From Desulfurococcales archaeon ex4484_204 (GTDB lineage: Archaea; Thermoproteota; Thermoprotei_A; Sulfolobales; NBVN01): 15,134 bases of DNA. The stretch is from contig NJEF01000026.1 of assembly GCA_002255065.1 (NCBI GenBank), positions 1 to 15,134 of the forward strand, in the 5' to 3' direction. A model generated the notes under the pieces. The model did not search any database. It was given only the letters and a program-made list of their open reading frames with translations, and had not been told where the DNA came from. How positions within the stretch are numbered: position 1 is the first letter of the stretch; every line of letters starts with the position of its first letter. The translations under genes and the position numbers were made by a program. Below, in pieces: positions 1 to 6,435 of the stretch.

Positions 1-552
1 TGGAGACTTAAGTTAATGACGCTACCTAACGCCGACTACCTTAGGAGGAAGGGGTTAGTGCCTGTGTTCGACATGGTTAGGTCGGTCGTTATAGACTTCC
101 CGGTGTACTGCGAGAGGCTCTACAAGTTTGGGCGCCTCCTATTCCCGGTTAAGAAGGACCCCTACAGATTCGCTGAAGCCTACTGGAGGATTAACAGGGT
201 TCGGGAGGAGGAGCTGCTAAACGCTCTAAGAACCCGTAGCGACTGGGACCTCCTAGCGGTCTACTTCGACCTAGCTGACTGTGTAGGCCACAGGTTCATG
301 GCCTCAGACATCGGCGAGGTTAGGAGGGCTTACCAATACCTGGACGGCGTTGCTGAGGAGGTCCGCGGGGTAGTGGGTAGCGACGCCTTCGTGCTCATAG
401 TATCGGATCACGGGATGGATAGTAGGGGGAGGCACTCCCTCAGGTCCTTCTACTCCTTCTCACATGACATTCCGTGGAGGCCTAGGAGGGTATACGACTT
501 CAAGCCCCTAATACTTAAGGTAGTGCTGCACGGGCTTGAGGGGCTTAGCTAG
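1..552 (+). CDS. Alkaline-phosphatase-superfamily phosphodiesterase/nucleotide pyrophosphatase, C-terminal part (5' end outside window)
   Basis: The frame is open to the left edge, so the ATG at 16 need not be the start and the gene probably begins outside the window. Numbered from that ATG, it shows the metal-ligand signature of type I phosphodiesterases/nucleotide pyrophosphatases: D-x3-H at D88 and H92 (in FDLADCVGH), the S-D-H-G motif at 130-133, and a following G-R-H-S with H140. These are typical second-half ligands of the two-metal site in the alkaline phosphatase superfamily. The nucleophile Ser/Thr and the first metal ligands would lie upstream and cannot be checked. No membrane segment is seen in this part. 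Likely role: hydrolysis of a phosphate mono- or diester; substrate unknown. The ABC ATPase gene follows after 45 bases on the same strand. The superfamily is fairly sure, the substrate is not. Confidence 0.8.
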   Translation, partial: WRLKLMTLPNADYLRRKGLVPVFDMVRSVVIDFPVYCERLYKFGRLLFPVKKDPYRFAEAYWRINRVREEELLNALRTRSDWDLLAVYFDLADCVGHRFMASDIGEVRRAYQYLDGVAEEVRGVVGSDAFVLIVSDHGMDSRGRHSLRSFYSFSHDIPWRPRRVYDFKPLILKVVLHGLEGLS

Positions 553-597
553 TGAACTCTATTAAGGGGACTACATAAGAGTTAGTGGGAGGGTGGA

Positions 598-1692
598 TTG
601 ACCGAGGTATTCCTTGAGGGGGTGACGAAGTACTTCGGTAAGGTTAGGGCTGTTGAGGACGTAACCCTTAGGATAGGGCACGGGGAGTTCATAGTGCTCC
701 TAGGGCCTTCGGGCTGCGGCAAGACAACTACCCTAAGGCTCATCGCAGGCCTTGAGAAGCCCACCAGGGGTAACATATACATCGACGGCCACGTAGTCAA
801 CGACTTAGGGCCTAGGGAGAGGAACGTAGCCATGGTCTTCCAAGACTTCGCCCTCTACCCCCACATGAGAGTCTTCGATAACATAGCTCTGTGCCTTAAG
901 GTTAGAAAGGTCCCTAAGGACGAGATTAGGAGGAGGGTTAGGGAGGTGACGGAGCTCTTAGAGATCAGCGACCTCCTAGACCGTAAGCCAACGGAGCTGT
1001 CTGGAGGGCAGAAGCAGAGGGTCGCCCTTGCTAGGGCTATCGTTAGGAACCCCTCGGTCTACCTCATGGACGAGCCGTTGAGCAACCTAGACGCCCTCTT
1101 AAGGGTTAAGATGAGGGTTGAGCTTAGGAGGCTTCACGAAAGGCTTAGAGCAACAACGGTCTACGTAACCCACGACCAGGCCGAGGCGATGGTTATGGCT
1201 GACAGGATAGCCGTTATGAATAACGGCAGGATCGTTCAGGTGGGGACGCCTAACGAGATATACGAGAACCCCCTAAACCTGTTCGTAGCTGAGTTCGTCG
1301 GGACCCCGCCCATGAACTTCATGAGCTGTAAGGCGGGTGTTAGCGGTGGCGAGGTCTTCGTGGAGACAGAGGCGTTCAGACTGACCTTACCTAGGGAGCT
1401 CGCAGACCCCTTAAAGGGGGAGCTAGGGGGCGACCTGGTCCTGGGCGTTAGACCTGAGGACGCCATCGTCACTAAGGAGGCCCCTAAGGGGGTTGAAGCA
1501 CCTAAGGGAAGGGTGGTCCTCATTCAGAGGCTCAGCGGGACCCTCTACGCTGCGGTGGACCTAGGTGTCAGTACTATAACGGCGTTCGTTCCCTCAACAG
1601 CTAGGGTTGGGAGGGGCGACGAGGTTTACGTTAGGATAAACACAGCTAAGATACACCTGTTCGATAGGGGTAGCGGTAAGGCATTGCTCTAG
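598..1692 (+). CDS. ABC transporter ATP-binding protein, MalK/UgpC-like (sugar or glycerol-phosphate import)
   Basis: This is a complete cytoplasmic ATPase subunit of an ABC importer, 364 residues, the usual length for the MalK/UgpC/MsmK group. Walker A GPSGCGKT is at 36-43, Q-loop Q82, signature LSGGQ at 134-138, Walker B with the catalytic Glu at 154-159, D-loop SNLD at 162-165 and switch His192. A C-terminal region from about 240 fits the TOBE/OB-fold regulatory domain of MalK-like proteins and ends with the family-typical VYVRINTAKIHLFD pattern. The start is TTG: an in-frame TAG at 583 excludes earlier starts and a GGAGGG Shine-Dalgarno lies just before it. No permease or binding protein is next to it, so it is either an ATPase shared by several importers or the end of an operon lying left of the window. 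A weak TATA-like CTATTAA occurs at 559-565. The substrate cannot be told from the ATPase alone. Confidence 0.92.
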   Translation: MTEVFLEGVTKYFGKVRAVEDVTLRIGHGEFIVLLGPSGCGKTTTLRLIAGLEKPTRGNIYIDGHVVNDLGPRERNVAMVFQDFALYPHMRVFDNIALCLKVRKVPKDEIRRRVREVTELLEISDLLDRKPTELSGGQKQRVALARAIVRNPSVYLMDEPLSNLDALLRVKMRVELRRLHERLRATTVYVTHDQAEAMVMADRIAVMNNGRIVQVGTPNEIYENPLNLFVAEFVGTPPMNFMSCKAGVSGGEVFVETEAFRLTLPRELADPLKGELGGDLVLGVRPEDAIVTKEAPKGVEAPKGRVVLIQRLSGTLYAAVDLGVSTITAFVPSTARVGRGDEVYVRINTAKIHLFDRGSGKALL

Positions 1693-1746
1693 CACCTACC
1701 CCCTTACTAATTAGGGGAACCCCAAGATCTCACCTGGTGTCCCTGT

Positions 1747-2550
1747 TTGTGCGTAGGGAGGTCTATCCGTTGGCACAGGGTTGTTAGGAGGAGCACGGGT
1801 AGGTCAGTAATTGTTGCCCTGGACCACGGGATGTTCCTAGGGCCTGTGGAGGGTATTGAGAGGGTTGACGAGACCTTAAAGAGGGTTGTTAGCAGCGGTG
1901 TTGACGCAGTAATAGTTAGTCCAGGTGTTCTCAGTAGGTTCGCCGACTTAATCGCTGGTAGAGGTGTTGGGTTAGTTCTAAGGGTTGACCACCCAGGGCT
2001 CACCCCGGGTAGCTTAAGCAATAGGTTGGTGAGCAACGCGGTGCAGGCGCTGAAGCTGGGGGCCGACGCCCTCATAGCGTCGTACTACGTAGGCCTTAGG
2101 GATGAGGCCTCCAACATGGAGGTGATCTCCAGGGTTGTTAACGAGTGCAGGGACTACGGCTTAGTATCCGTTATTGAGGTGTCGTTTATTGAGAGGGGGT
2201 TAAGCGGGGGCGAGCTGCTTAGGGCCGTTAAGAGGATCTGTAGGGCTATTAGTGAGGTAGGGGCTGACATGCTTAAAGTGCCGTACACGGGCGATCCCAG
2301 GGGGTTTAAGGAGGTCGTTGATTCCTGCATATCCCCGGTAGTGGTTCTCGGAGGGCCTAGGAGGGCCTCACTAGCTGAGTTCATAGCCGATGTTAAGAGC
2401 GCCGTGGACTCCGGCGCTATAGGTGTTGCTGTTGGCAGGAACGTGTGGCAGCGTAGAGGCTTTGAGAGGGTTATTGAGGCCCTCATCAGGGTAGTCCATG
2501 GCGGGGAGCCTCTGAGCGAGGTGCTGAGCTTCCTCGGGGTGAGGCCTTGA
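1747..2550 (+). CDS. Class I (Schiff-base) aldolase of the DhnA/FbaB/LsrF family
   Basis: A (beta/alpha)8-barrel aldolase of 267 residues, a normal length for archaeal-type class I fructose-bisphosphate aldolase and its relatives. Visible are ALDHG at 24-28, the probable Schiff-base lysine K177 in LKVPYTGD, and the phosphate-binding loops GGPRR (202-206) and GVAVGRNVWQ (226-235). The family includes fructose-1,6-bisphosphate aldolase, the 2-amino-3,7-dideoxy-heptulosonate synthases of archaeal aromatic biosynthesis, and LsrF thiolase. The Tyr-Pro-Arg-Gly segment whose Tyr is the proton donor in archaeal FBP aldolase reads S-F-I-E-R-G here (146-151), so the substrate may not be fructose bisphosphate. 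The start is TTG with only a weak Shine-Dalgarno; no better in-frame start precedes ALDHG. The stop overlaps the next start by 4 bases, so the dehydrogenase is probably co-translated and works in the same pathway. Confidence 0.85.
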   Translation: MCVGRSIRWHRVVRRSTGRSVIVALDHGMFLGPVEGIERVDETLKRVVSSGVDAVIVSPGVLSRFADLIAGRGVGLVLRVDHPGLTPGSLSNRLVSNAVQALKLGADALIASYYVGLRDEASNMEVISRVVNECRDYGLVSVIEVSFIERGLSGGELLRAVKRICRAISEVGADMLKVPYTGDPRGFKEVVDSCISPVVVLGGPRRASLAEFIADVKSAVDSGAIGVAVGRNVWQRRGFERVIEALIRVVHGGEPLSEVLSFLGVRP

Positions 2551-3578
2551 GCAGGGTTATGAGGGCTACGAGGCTTTACGGCCCTAACGACTTAAGGGTT
2601 GAGGAGGTAGGGGTCCCCGAGCTAGGGCCCCACGAAGTCCTTATTAGGGTCCGCGTAGACGGTCTATGCCCTACAGGTGTTCACGCTGTTGAGAGGGGTG
2701 TTGTGTGGGGCGAGCCGGGGGTGGGGTTCCCCGGCCATGAGTTCGCTGGCGACGTAGTTGCTGTAGGGCCCCACGTTGAGGGGGTCGGTGTTGGGGACAG
2801 GGTTGTCGGGGAGCTCCTAATTAAGTGCGGGAGGTGCTATTACTGCAGGTCCGGGAGGTCTAACCTATGCCGTAACAGCAGGTGGGTTGGGTACTTCTCG
2901 TGGGCTGAGTACGTTAAGACGTACGACTACGTAACTTACAGGATCCCTGAGGGGGTTACCTATGAGGCGGCAGCGTTCACGGAGCCCCTCTCATGCTGCT
3001 TAAACGCTGTAGGGGTAGCCAACATATCCCCCGGGGATGACGTCCTAGTTATTGGTTCGGGGCCTATGGGCCTCCTCATAGCCCAGCTAGCCAGGTGGGC
3101 TAGGGGTGCTAGGGTTATCTTAAGCGATGTCCTGGACTCGAGGCTCTCACACGCTAGGAGGCTGGGGTTTAAGGACTTAGTGAACCCGTTGAGGGAGGAC
3201 GTCCAGGGCAGGGTTAGGGAGCTAACGGACGGGCTTGGTGCTAGTGCAGTCATAGTTACTGTCGGGGACACCAGGGTTCAGGAGGAGGCCCTAGGGATGG
3301 TTAGGCCGGGTGGAACCGTAGTGTTCTTCGCCGGGGTCCACGGGGTTAGGGAGTCCCCCGTAAGGGTTAACTCGAACTTCATACACTACGGGGAGGTAGT
3401 CGTTACCGGTGCTTTCGATAAGACCTCCGAGCAGTTCTACAGGGCTTTAAAGCTCATATCGATAGGGACAGTGGATGTTGAGGCCTTAATAACCCATAGG
3501 TTCCCCCTCGAGGAGGTTGGGAGGGCTATGGAGGTGTTTAGGGGTAGGGAGGGGCTTAAGATAATGATATATCCGTGA
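2547..3578 (+). CDS. Zinc-dependent medium-chain alcohol/polyol dehydrogenase
   Basis: An NAD(P)-dependent dehydrogenase of the MDR superfamily (sorbitol, threonine and butanediol dehydrogenase branch), 343 residues and full length. The catalytic zinc site is indicated by C41, H64 and E65 (FPGHEFAG); the structural zinc by C94, C97, C100 and C108. The Rossmann fold carries GSGPMG near 170. The catalytic-zinc loop normally reads Cys-Gly-Thr-Asp but is Cys-Pro-Thr-Gly here (41-44), which is unusual. The start is TTG at 2547, overlapping the aldolase stop by 4 bases (TTGA), with GGGGTGAGG upstream; the ATG at 2559 is an alternative start four codons later. The substrate is probably a secondary alcohol or polyol. 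Threonine 3-dehydrogenase or 2,3-butanediol dehydrogenase are possible, but the sequence does not decide. Confidence 0.9.
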   Translation: MSRVMRATRLYGPNDLRVEEVGVPELGPHEVLIRVRVDGLCPTGVHAVERGVVWGEPGVGFPGHEFAGDVVAVGPHVEGVGVGDRVVGELLIKCGRCYYCRSGRSNLCRNSRWVGYFSWAEYVKTYDYVTYRIPEGVTYEAAAFTEPLSCCLNAVGVANISPGDDVLVIGSGPMGLLIAQLARWARGARVILSDVLDSRLSHARRLGFKDLVNPLREDVQGRVRELTDGLGASAVIVTVGDTRVQEEALGMVRPGGTVVFFAGVHGVRESPVRVNSNFIHYGEVVVTGAFDKTSEQFYRALKLISIGTVDVEALITHRFPLEEVGRAMEVFRGREGLKIMIYP

Positions 3579-3588
3579 GGCTGTAAGC

Positions 3589-3597
3589 TTTTATTAA
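3589..3597 (+). promoter_or_regulatory. TATA box for the E1 fusion gene
   Basis: The AT-rich TTTTATTAA lies in the 48-base gap after the dehydrogenase gene, about 30-38 bases before the TTG start at 3627. That distance would place the transcript start near 3615-3620. A GGGGTG Shine-Dalgarno at 3615-3620 sits 6 bases before the start codon. This suggests the E1-SDR pair can be transcribed on its own as well as by read-through. Based on composition and spacing only. Confidence 0.5.
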
Positions 3598-3626
3598 CGC
3601 CCCCGAGCGGTTACGGGGTGTGTTAA

Positions 3627-5615
3627 TTGGGTTCAGGCCTTACTAGTAGGGAGCTCCTAGGGCTCTACAGGACGATGCTGAGGATAAGGCTGTTCGAGGA
3701 GGCCCTCGAGAACCTCATCCACAGGATGGTTCTCCCGGGGTTCTTCCACCTATCGATAGGTCAGGAAGCTGTTGCTGCAGGCGTCTGCCTAGCCCTTAGG
3801 AGGGAGGACTACGTGGTGTCAACCCATAGGTGCCACGGCCACTGCATAGCTAAGGGCACGCCCCTCAGGTCCGTCATGGCCGAGCTCCTTGGTAGGAGGG
3901 ATGGGTGCTGTAGGGGTAAGGGGGGCTCGATGCACCTATCGTGCATGGAGGTCGGCTTCGTCGGGGGTAACGGGATTGTTGGGGCTAACGTACCTATAGC
4001 TACCGGCATCGCCTACGCTATTAAGTACTTAGGGCTTGGCAGGGTCGTCGTCAGCTTCTTCGGGGACGGAGCCGTGAACACGGGGGCGTTCCATGAAGGC
4101 ATGAACATGGCGTCCCTATGGAGGCTACCGGTCGTCTTCGTGTGCGAGAACAACGAGTACGCTATATCCACCCATGTGAGCAGGTCAACATCCGTTAGGG
4201 AGATAGCTGTTAGGGCTAGGGCCTACGGCATGCCTGGAGTGGTTGTTGACGGTATGGACGCCGTAGATGTCTACAGGGCTGCTAGGGAGGCTGTTGAGAG
4301 GGCTCGCGGGGGAGGGGGCCCAACCCTGATCGAGGCTAGGGGTTGCAGGATGGTTGGCTCGTACGTGGGGGACGCACAGGAGTACAGGCCTAGGGAGGAG
4401 GTTGAGGAGTGCCGTAAGAGGGACCCAATACCTAGGATGGAGGAGCTCCTGGCATCTGAGGGGGTTATCGATGAGGAGGGGCTTAAGAGGATTAGGGAGG
4501 AGGTTGAGGGAGAGGTTAGGGACGCTGTTGACTACGCCCTAAAGAGCCCCTTCCCGAGGCCTGAGGAGGCCCTCAGCGACTTCATGCCCGGGCCGCCGGA
4601 CCTACCCTACGTTAGCTCCCCCGAGGAGGTCGGCGGCGATGTTAGGGAGATGTCCTACCGTGAAGCCCTCAACTACACGTTGAGGGAGGAGATGGGGAGG
4701 GACCCCAGGATTTTCCTGGTAGGTGAGGACATAGGCTACCATGGGGGGGACTTCGGGGTTACTAAGGGCTTAATACACGAGTTCGGGGAGTGGAGGGTTA
4801 GGGACACACCGATATCTGAGTCAGGCATTATCGGGGTCGCCCTAGGTAGCTCCATGCTGGGGCTTAAGCCTATAGCTGAGATAATGTTCATGGACTTCAT
4901 AGGGGTCTGCATGGATCAGCTAATGAACCAGGTAGCTAAGCTCAGGTACATGTACGGTGGGCAGGTAAGGACCTCCCTAATCGTTAGGACCGCTTACGGT
5001 GCCGGTATCCAGGCAGCTGCCCAGCACTCCCAGAGCCTTGAAGCGCTATTCACCCACATACCTGGATTCAGGGTCGTCATGCCCTCAACGCCCTTCGATG
5101 CTAGGGGCCTGCTCAAGACAGCTATCAGGGATGAGAACCCCGTTATCTTCCTTGAGCACAAGCTCCTATACGATGTTAAGGGGCCCGTACCGCTAACCGA
5201 TTACTACGTACCGCTCGGTAAGGCAGCGGTTAGGCGTGAGGGTGAGGACGTAACGGTGGTTGCTACAGGCTTAATGGTCTATAAAGCCCTGAAGGTTGCT
5301 GAGAGGCTTAAGGAGGAAGGTGTTAGCGTTGAGGTCATAGACCCCAGAACCCTTAACCCCCTAGACAGGGAGGCCATAGCTGCTTCAGCGGAGAAGACGG
5401 GTAGGTTAGTGGTTGTTCAGGAGGCGTGGCCTAAGTGCAGCTTCGCTAGCGAGGTGGTAGCCATCGTTGCTGAGGAGCTCGGGGGTAGGTTGAAGGGAGC
5501 CGCTAGGGTTACGTCGCTGGAGGTCCCGACACCGTTTAGCCCCTCAATGGAGGAGTACGTCCTCCCCTCTGAGGGGAGGATTATCGCGGCTGTTAAGAGG
5601 TTAACGAGGTCCTAG
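3627..5615 (+). CDS. Fused E1 alpha-beta subunits of a thiamine-diphosphate 2-oxoacid/acetoin dehydrogenase
   Basis: One 662-residue chain holds both halves of a heterotetrameric E1. Residues 1-310 are E1 alpha: the STHRCHGHCIAKG block (65-77) resembles acetoin/pyruvate dehydrogenase, and the thiamine-diphosphate/Mg motif runs from GDG (146-148) to ENN (174-176). After a linker of roughly 30 residues, 342-662 are E1 beta: the GED motif (366-368), the cofactor-activating Glu E398 in DTPISESG, H467 in QHSQS, and the C-terminal transketolase-like domain with VIDPRTLNP. In these enzymes E1 decarboxylates a 2-oxoacid or cleaves acetoin, and passes the acyl group to lipoyl E2. No E2 or E3 is adjacent. 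In the E1-alpha phosphorylation-loop region the usual G-H-S reads G-S-Y (244-246), so the conserved His is missing. The start is TTG with GGGGTG 6 bases upstream; the SDR gene follows after 2 bases. Fused E1 proteins are known; the substrate here is open. Confidence 0.88.
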   Translation: MGSGLTSRELLGLYRTMLRIRLFEEALENLIHRMVLPGFFHLSIGQEAVAAGVCLALRREDYVVSTHRCHGHCIAKGTPLRSVMAELLGRRDGCCRGKGGSMHLSCMEVGFVGGNGIVGANVPIATGIAYAIKYLGLGRVVVSFFGDGAVNTGAFHEGMNMASLWRLPVVFVCENNEYAISTHVSRSTSVREIAVRARAYGMPGVVVDGMDAVDVYRAAREAVERARGGGGPTLIEARGCRMVGSYVGDAQEYRPREEVEECRKRDPIPRMEELLASEGVIDEEGLKRIREEVEGEVRDAVDYALKSPFPRPEEALSDFMPGPPDLPYVSSPEEVGGDVREMSYREALNYTLREEMGRDPRIFLVGEDIGYHGGDFGVTKGLIHEFGEWRVRDTPISESGIIGVALGSSMLGLKPIAEIMFMDFIGVCMDQLMNQVAKLRYMYGGQVRTSLIVRTAYGAGIQAAAQHSQSLEALFTHIPGFRVVMPSTPFDARGLLKTAIRDENPVIFLEHKLLYDVKGPVPLTDYYVPLGKAAVRREGEDVTVVATGLMVYKALKVAERLKEEGVSVEVIDPRTLNPLDREAIAASAEKTGRLVVVQEAWPKCSFASEVVAIVAEELGGRLKGAARVTSLEVPTPFSPSMEEYVLPSEGRIIAAVKRLTRS

Positions 5616-5617
5616 GC

Positions 5618-6376
5618 ATGGGGGGGCTCCTCAAGGGTAGGGTAGCCCTAGTAACCGGTGCAGCTTCAGGGATAGGGTACGCGGTAGCTAGGGCCTTCTG
5701 CAGGGAGGGGGCGGTAGTCGTTGTTAACGATGTAAGGGTTGAGGAGGGTGTTAGGGCTGTTGAGGAGTTGAGGAGGGGTGGGTGCGTAGCTGAGTTCGTT
5801 GCCGCCGACGTCTCCAGGGAGGGGGATGTCGAGGAGATGTTTAACTACGTTAGGGAGAGGTTTGGAAGGCTCGACATACTAGTTAATAACGCTGGCGTGT
5901 CGCTGGTTAAGCCCTTAACGGAGACCAGCGTTGAGGAGTGGGATAGGGTTCTAGGTGTTAACTTAAGGGGGGCGTTCCTCTGCTCCAAACACGCGGTACC
6001 GCTAATGGGTAGGGGAGGCGTCATAATAAACATCTCCTCAGTCCTCGGCATCGTAGGCTCCAGGGGTGAGGCAGCTTACTGCGCCTCTAAGGGGGGCGTT
6101 ATAGCGTTAACGAGGGCGGTGGCGCTGGAGCTAGCTGATAGGGGTATTAGGGTCGTAGCCGTGTGCCCGGGATCGGTTAAGACCCCCATGTTCGAGAGGG
6201 TTGTTAGGTCTAGGGGTGCTGAGGAGGTCATGGGGTTCATAAGGAGGAACGTACCCCTTAAGAGGCCTGCAGAGCCTGAGGAGGTAGCTAGCGTGGTTAC
6301 GTTCCTAGCATCGAGCTCCGCCAGCTACATAACAGGTACGGCAGTGGTTGTTGACGGCGGGTGGTCAGCCCACTAG
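5618..6376 (+). CDS. Short-chain dehydrogenase/reductase (classical SDR)
   Basis: A classical SDR of 252 residues, normal for the family. The cofactor motif TGAASGIG is at 13-20, with Asp38 at the end of beta-2, which favours NAD(H) over NADP(H). NNAG is at 90-93; the catalytic triad is Ser141, Tyr154 and Lys158 (YCASK), and the C-terminus has the common VVDGGW ending. It would catalyse reversible oxidation of an alcohol or reduction of a ketone in the cytoplasm. The start is an ATG 2 bases after the E1 stop, so the two are very probably co-transcribed. That pairing fits processing of a ketol or diol made or used by E1, for example acetoin/diacetyl. The resemblance to FabG is family-wide and does not show a role in fatty-acid synthesis; archaea often use such SDRs for sugars or secondary alcohols. 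Confidence 0.92.
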   Translation: MGGLLKGRVALVTGAASGIGYAVARAFCREGAVVVVNDVRVEEGVRAVEELRRGGCVAEFVAADVSREGDVEEMFNYVRERFGRLDILVNNAGVSLVKPLTETSVEEWDRVLGVNLRGAFLCSKHAVPLMGRGGVIINISSVLGIVGSRGEAAYCASKGGVIALTRAVALELADRGIRVVAVCPGSVKTPMFERVVRSRGAEEVMGFIRRNVPLKRPAEPEEVASVVTFLASSSASYITGTAVVVDGGWSAH

Positions 6377-6385
6377 CAACTAGTA

Positions 6386-6422
6386 GCCCTAGCAGGACCA
6401 GCCCTACTGCAGCTGCTAGGGC
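6386..6422. repeat. 10-bp inverted repeat between convergent genes (possible terminator hairpin)
   Basis: GCCCTAGCAG (6386-6395) is perfectly repeated in inverted orientation as CTGCTAGGGC (6413-6422), with a 17-base loop, in the 59-base gap between the stops of the SDR and the flavoprotein gene. It could fold in transcripts from either strand. No T-run follows on either side, so it does not match the usual U-rich archaeal terminator. A role as bidirectional terminator or mRNA 3'-end structure is only suggested by its position. Confidence 0.45.
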
Positions 6423-6435
6423 CTGCTCAGCCTGG

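Noticed and set aside
1701..1718. Near-palindrome CCCCTTACTAATTAGGGG between the ABC ATPase and aldolase genes.
   Set aside because: Only five outer base pairs match cleanly and the centre is mismatched; it may hold a weak TATA-like ACTAATTA but not enough to call a promoter or terminator.
4354..4542. Open frame in another register inside the E1 fusion gene.
   Set aside because: The enclosing frame has clear thiamine-enzyme motifs throughout; the internal frame is an Arg-rich by-product of AGG codon use.
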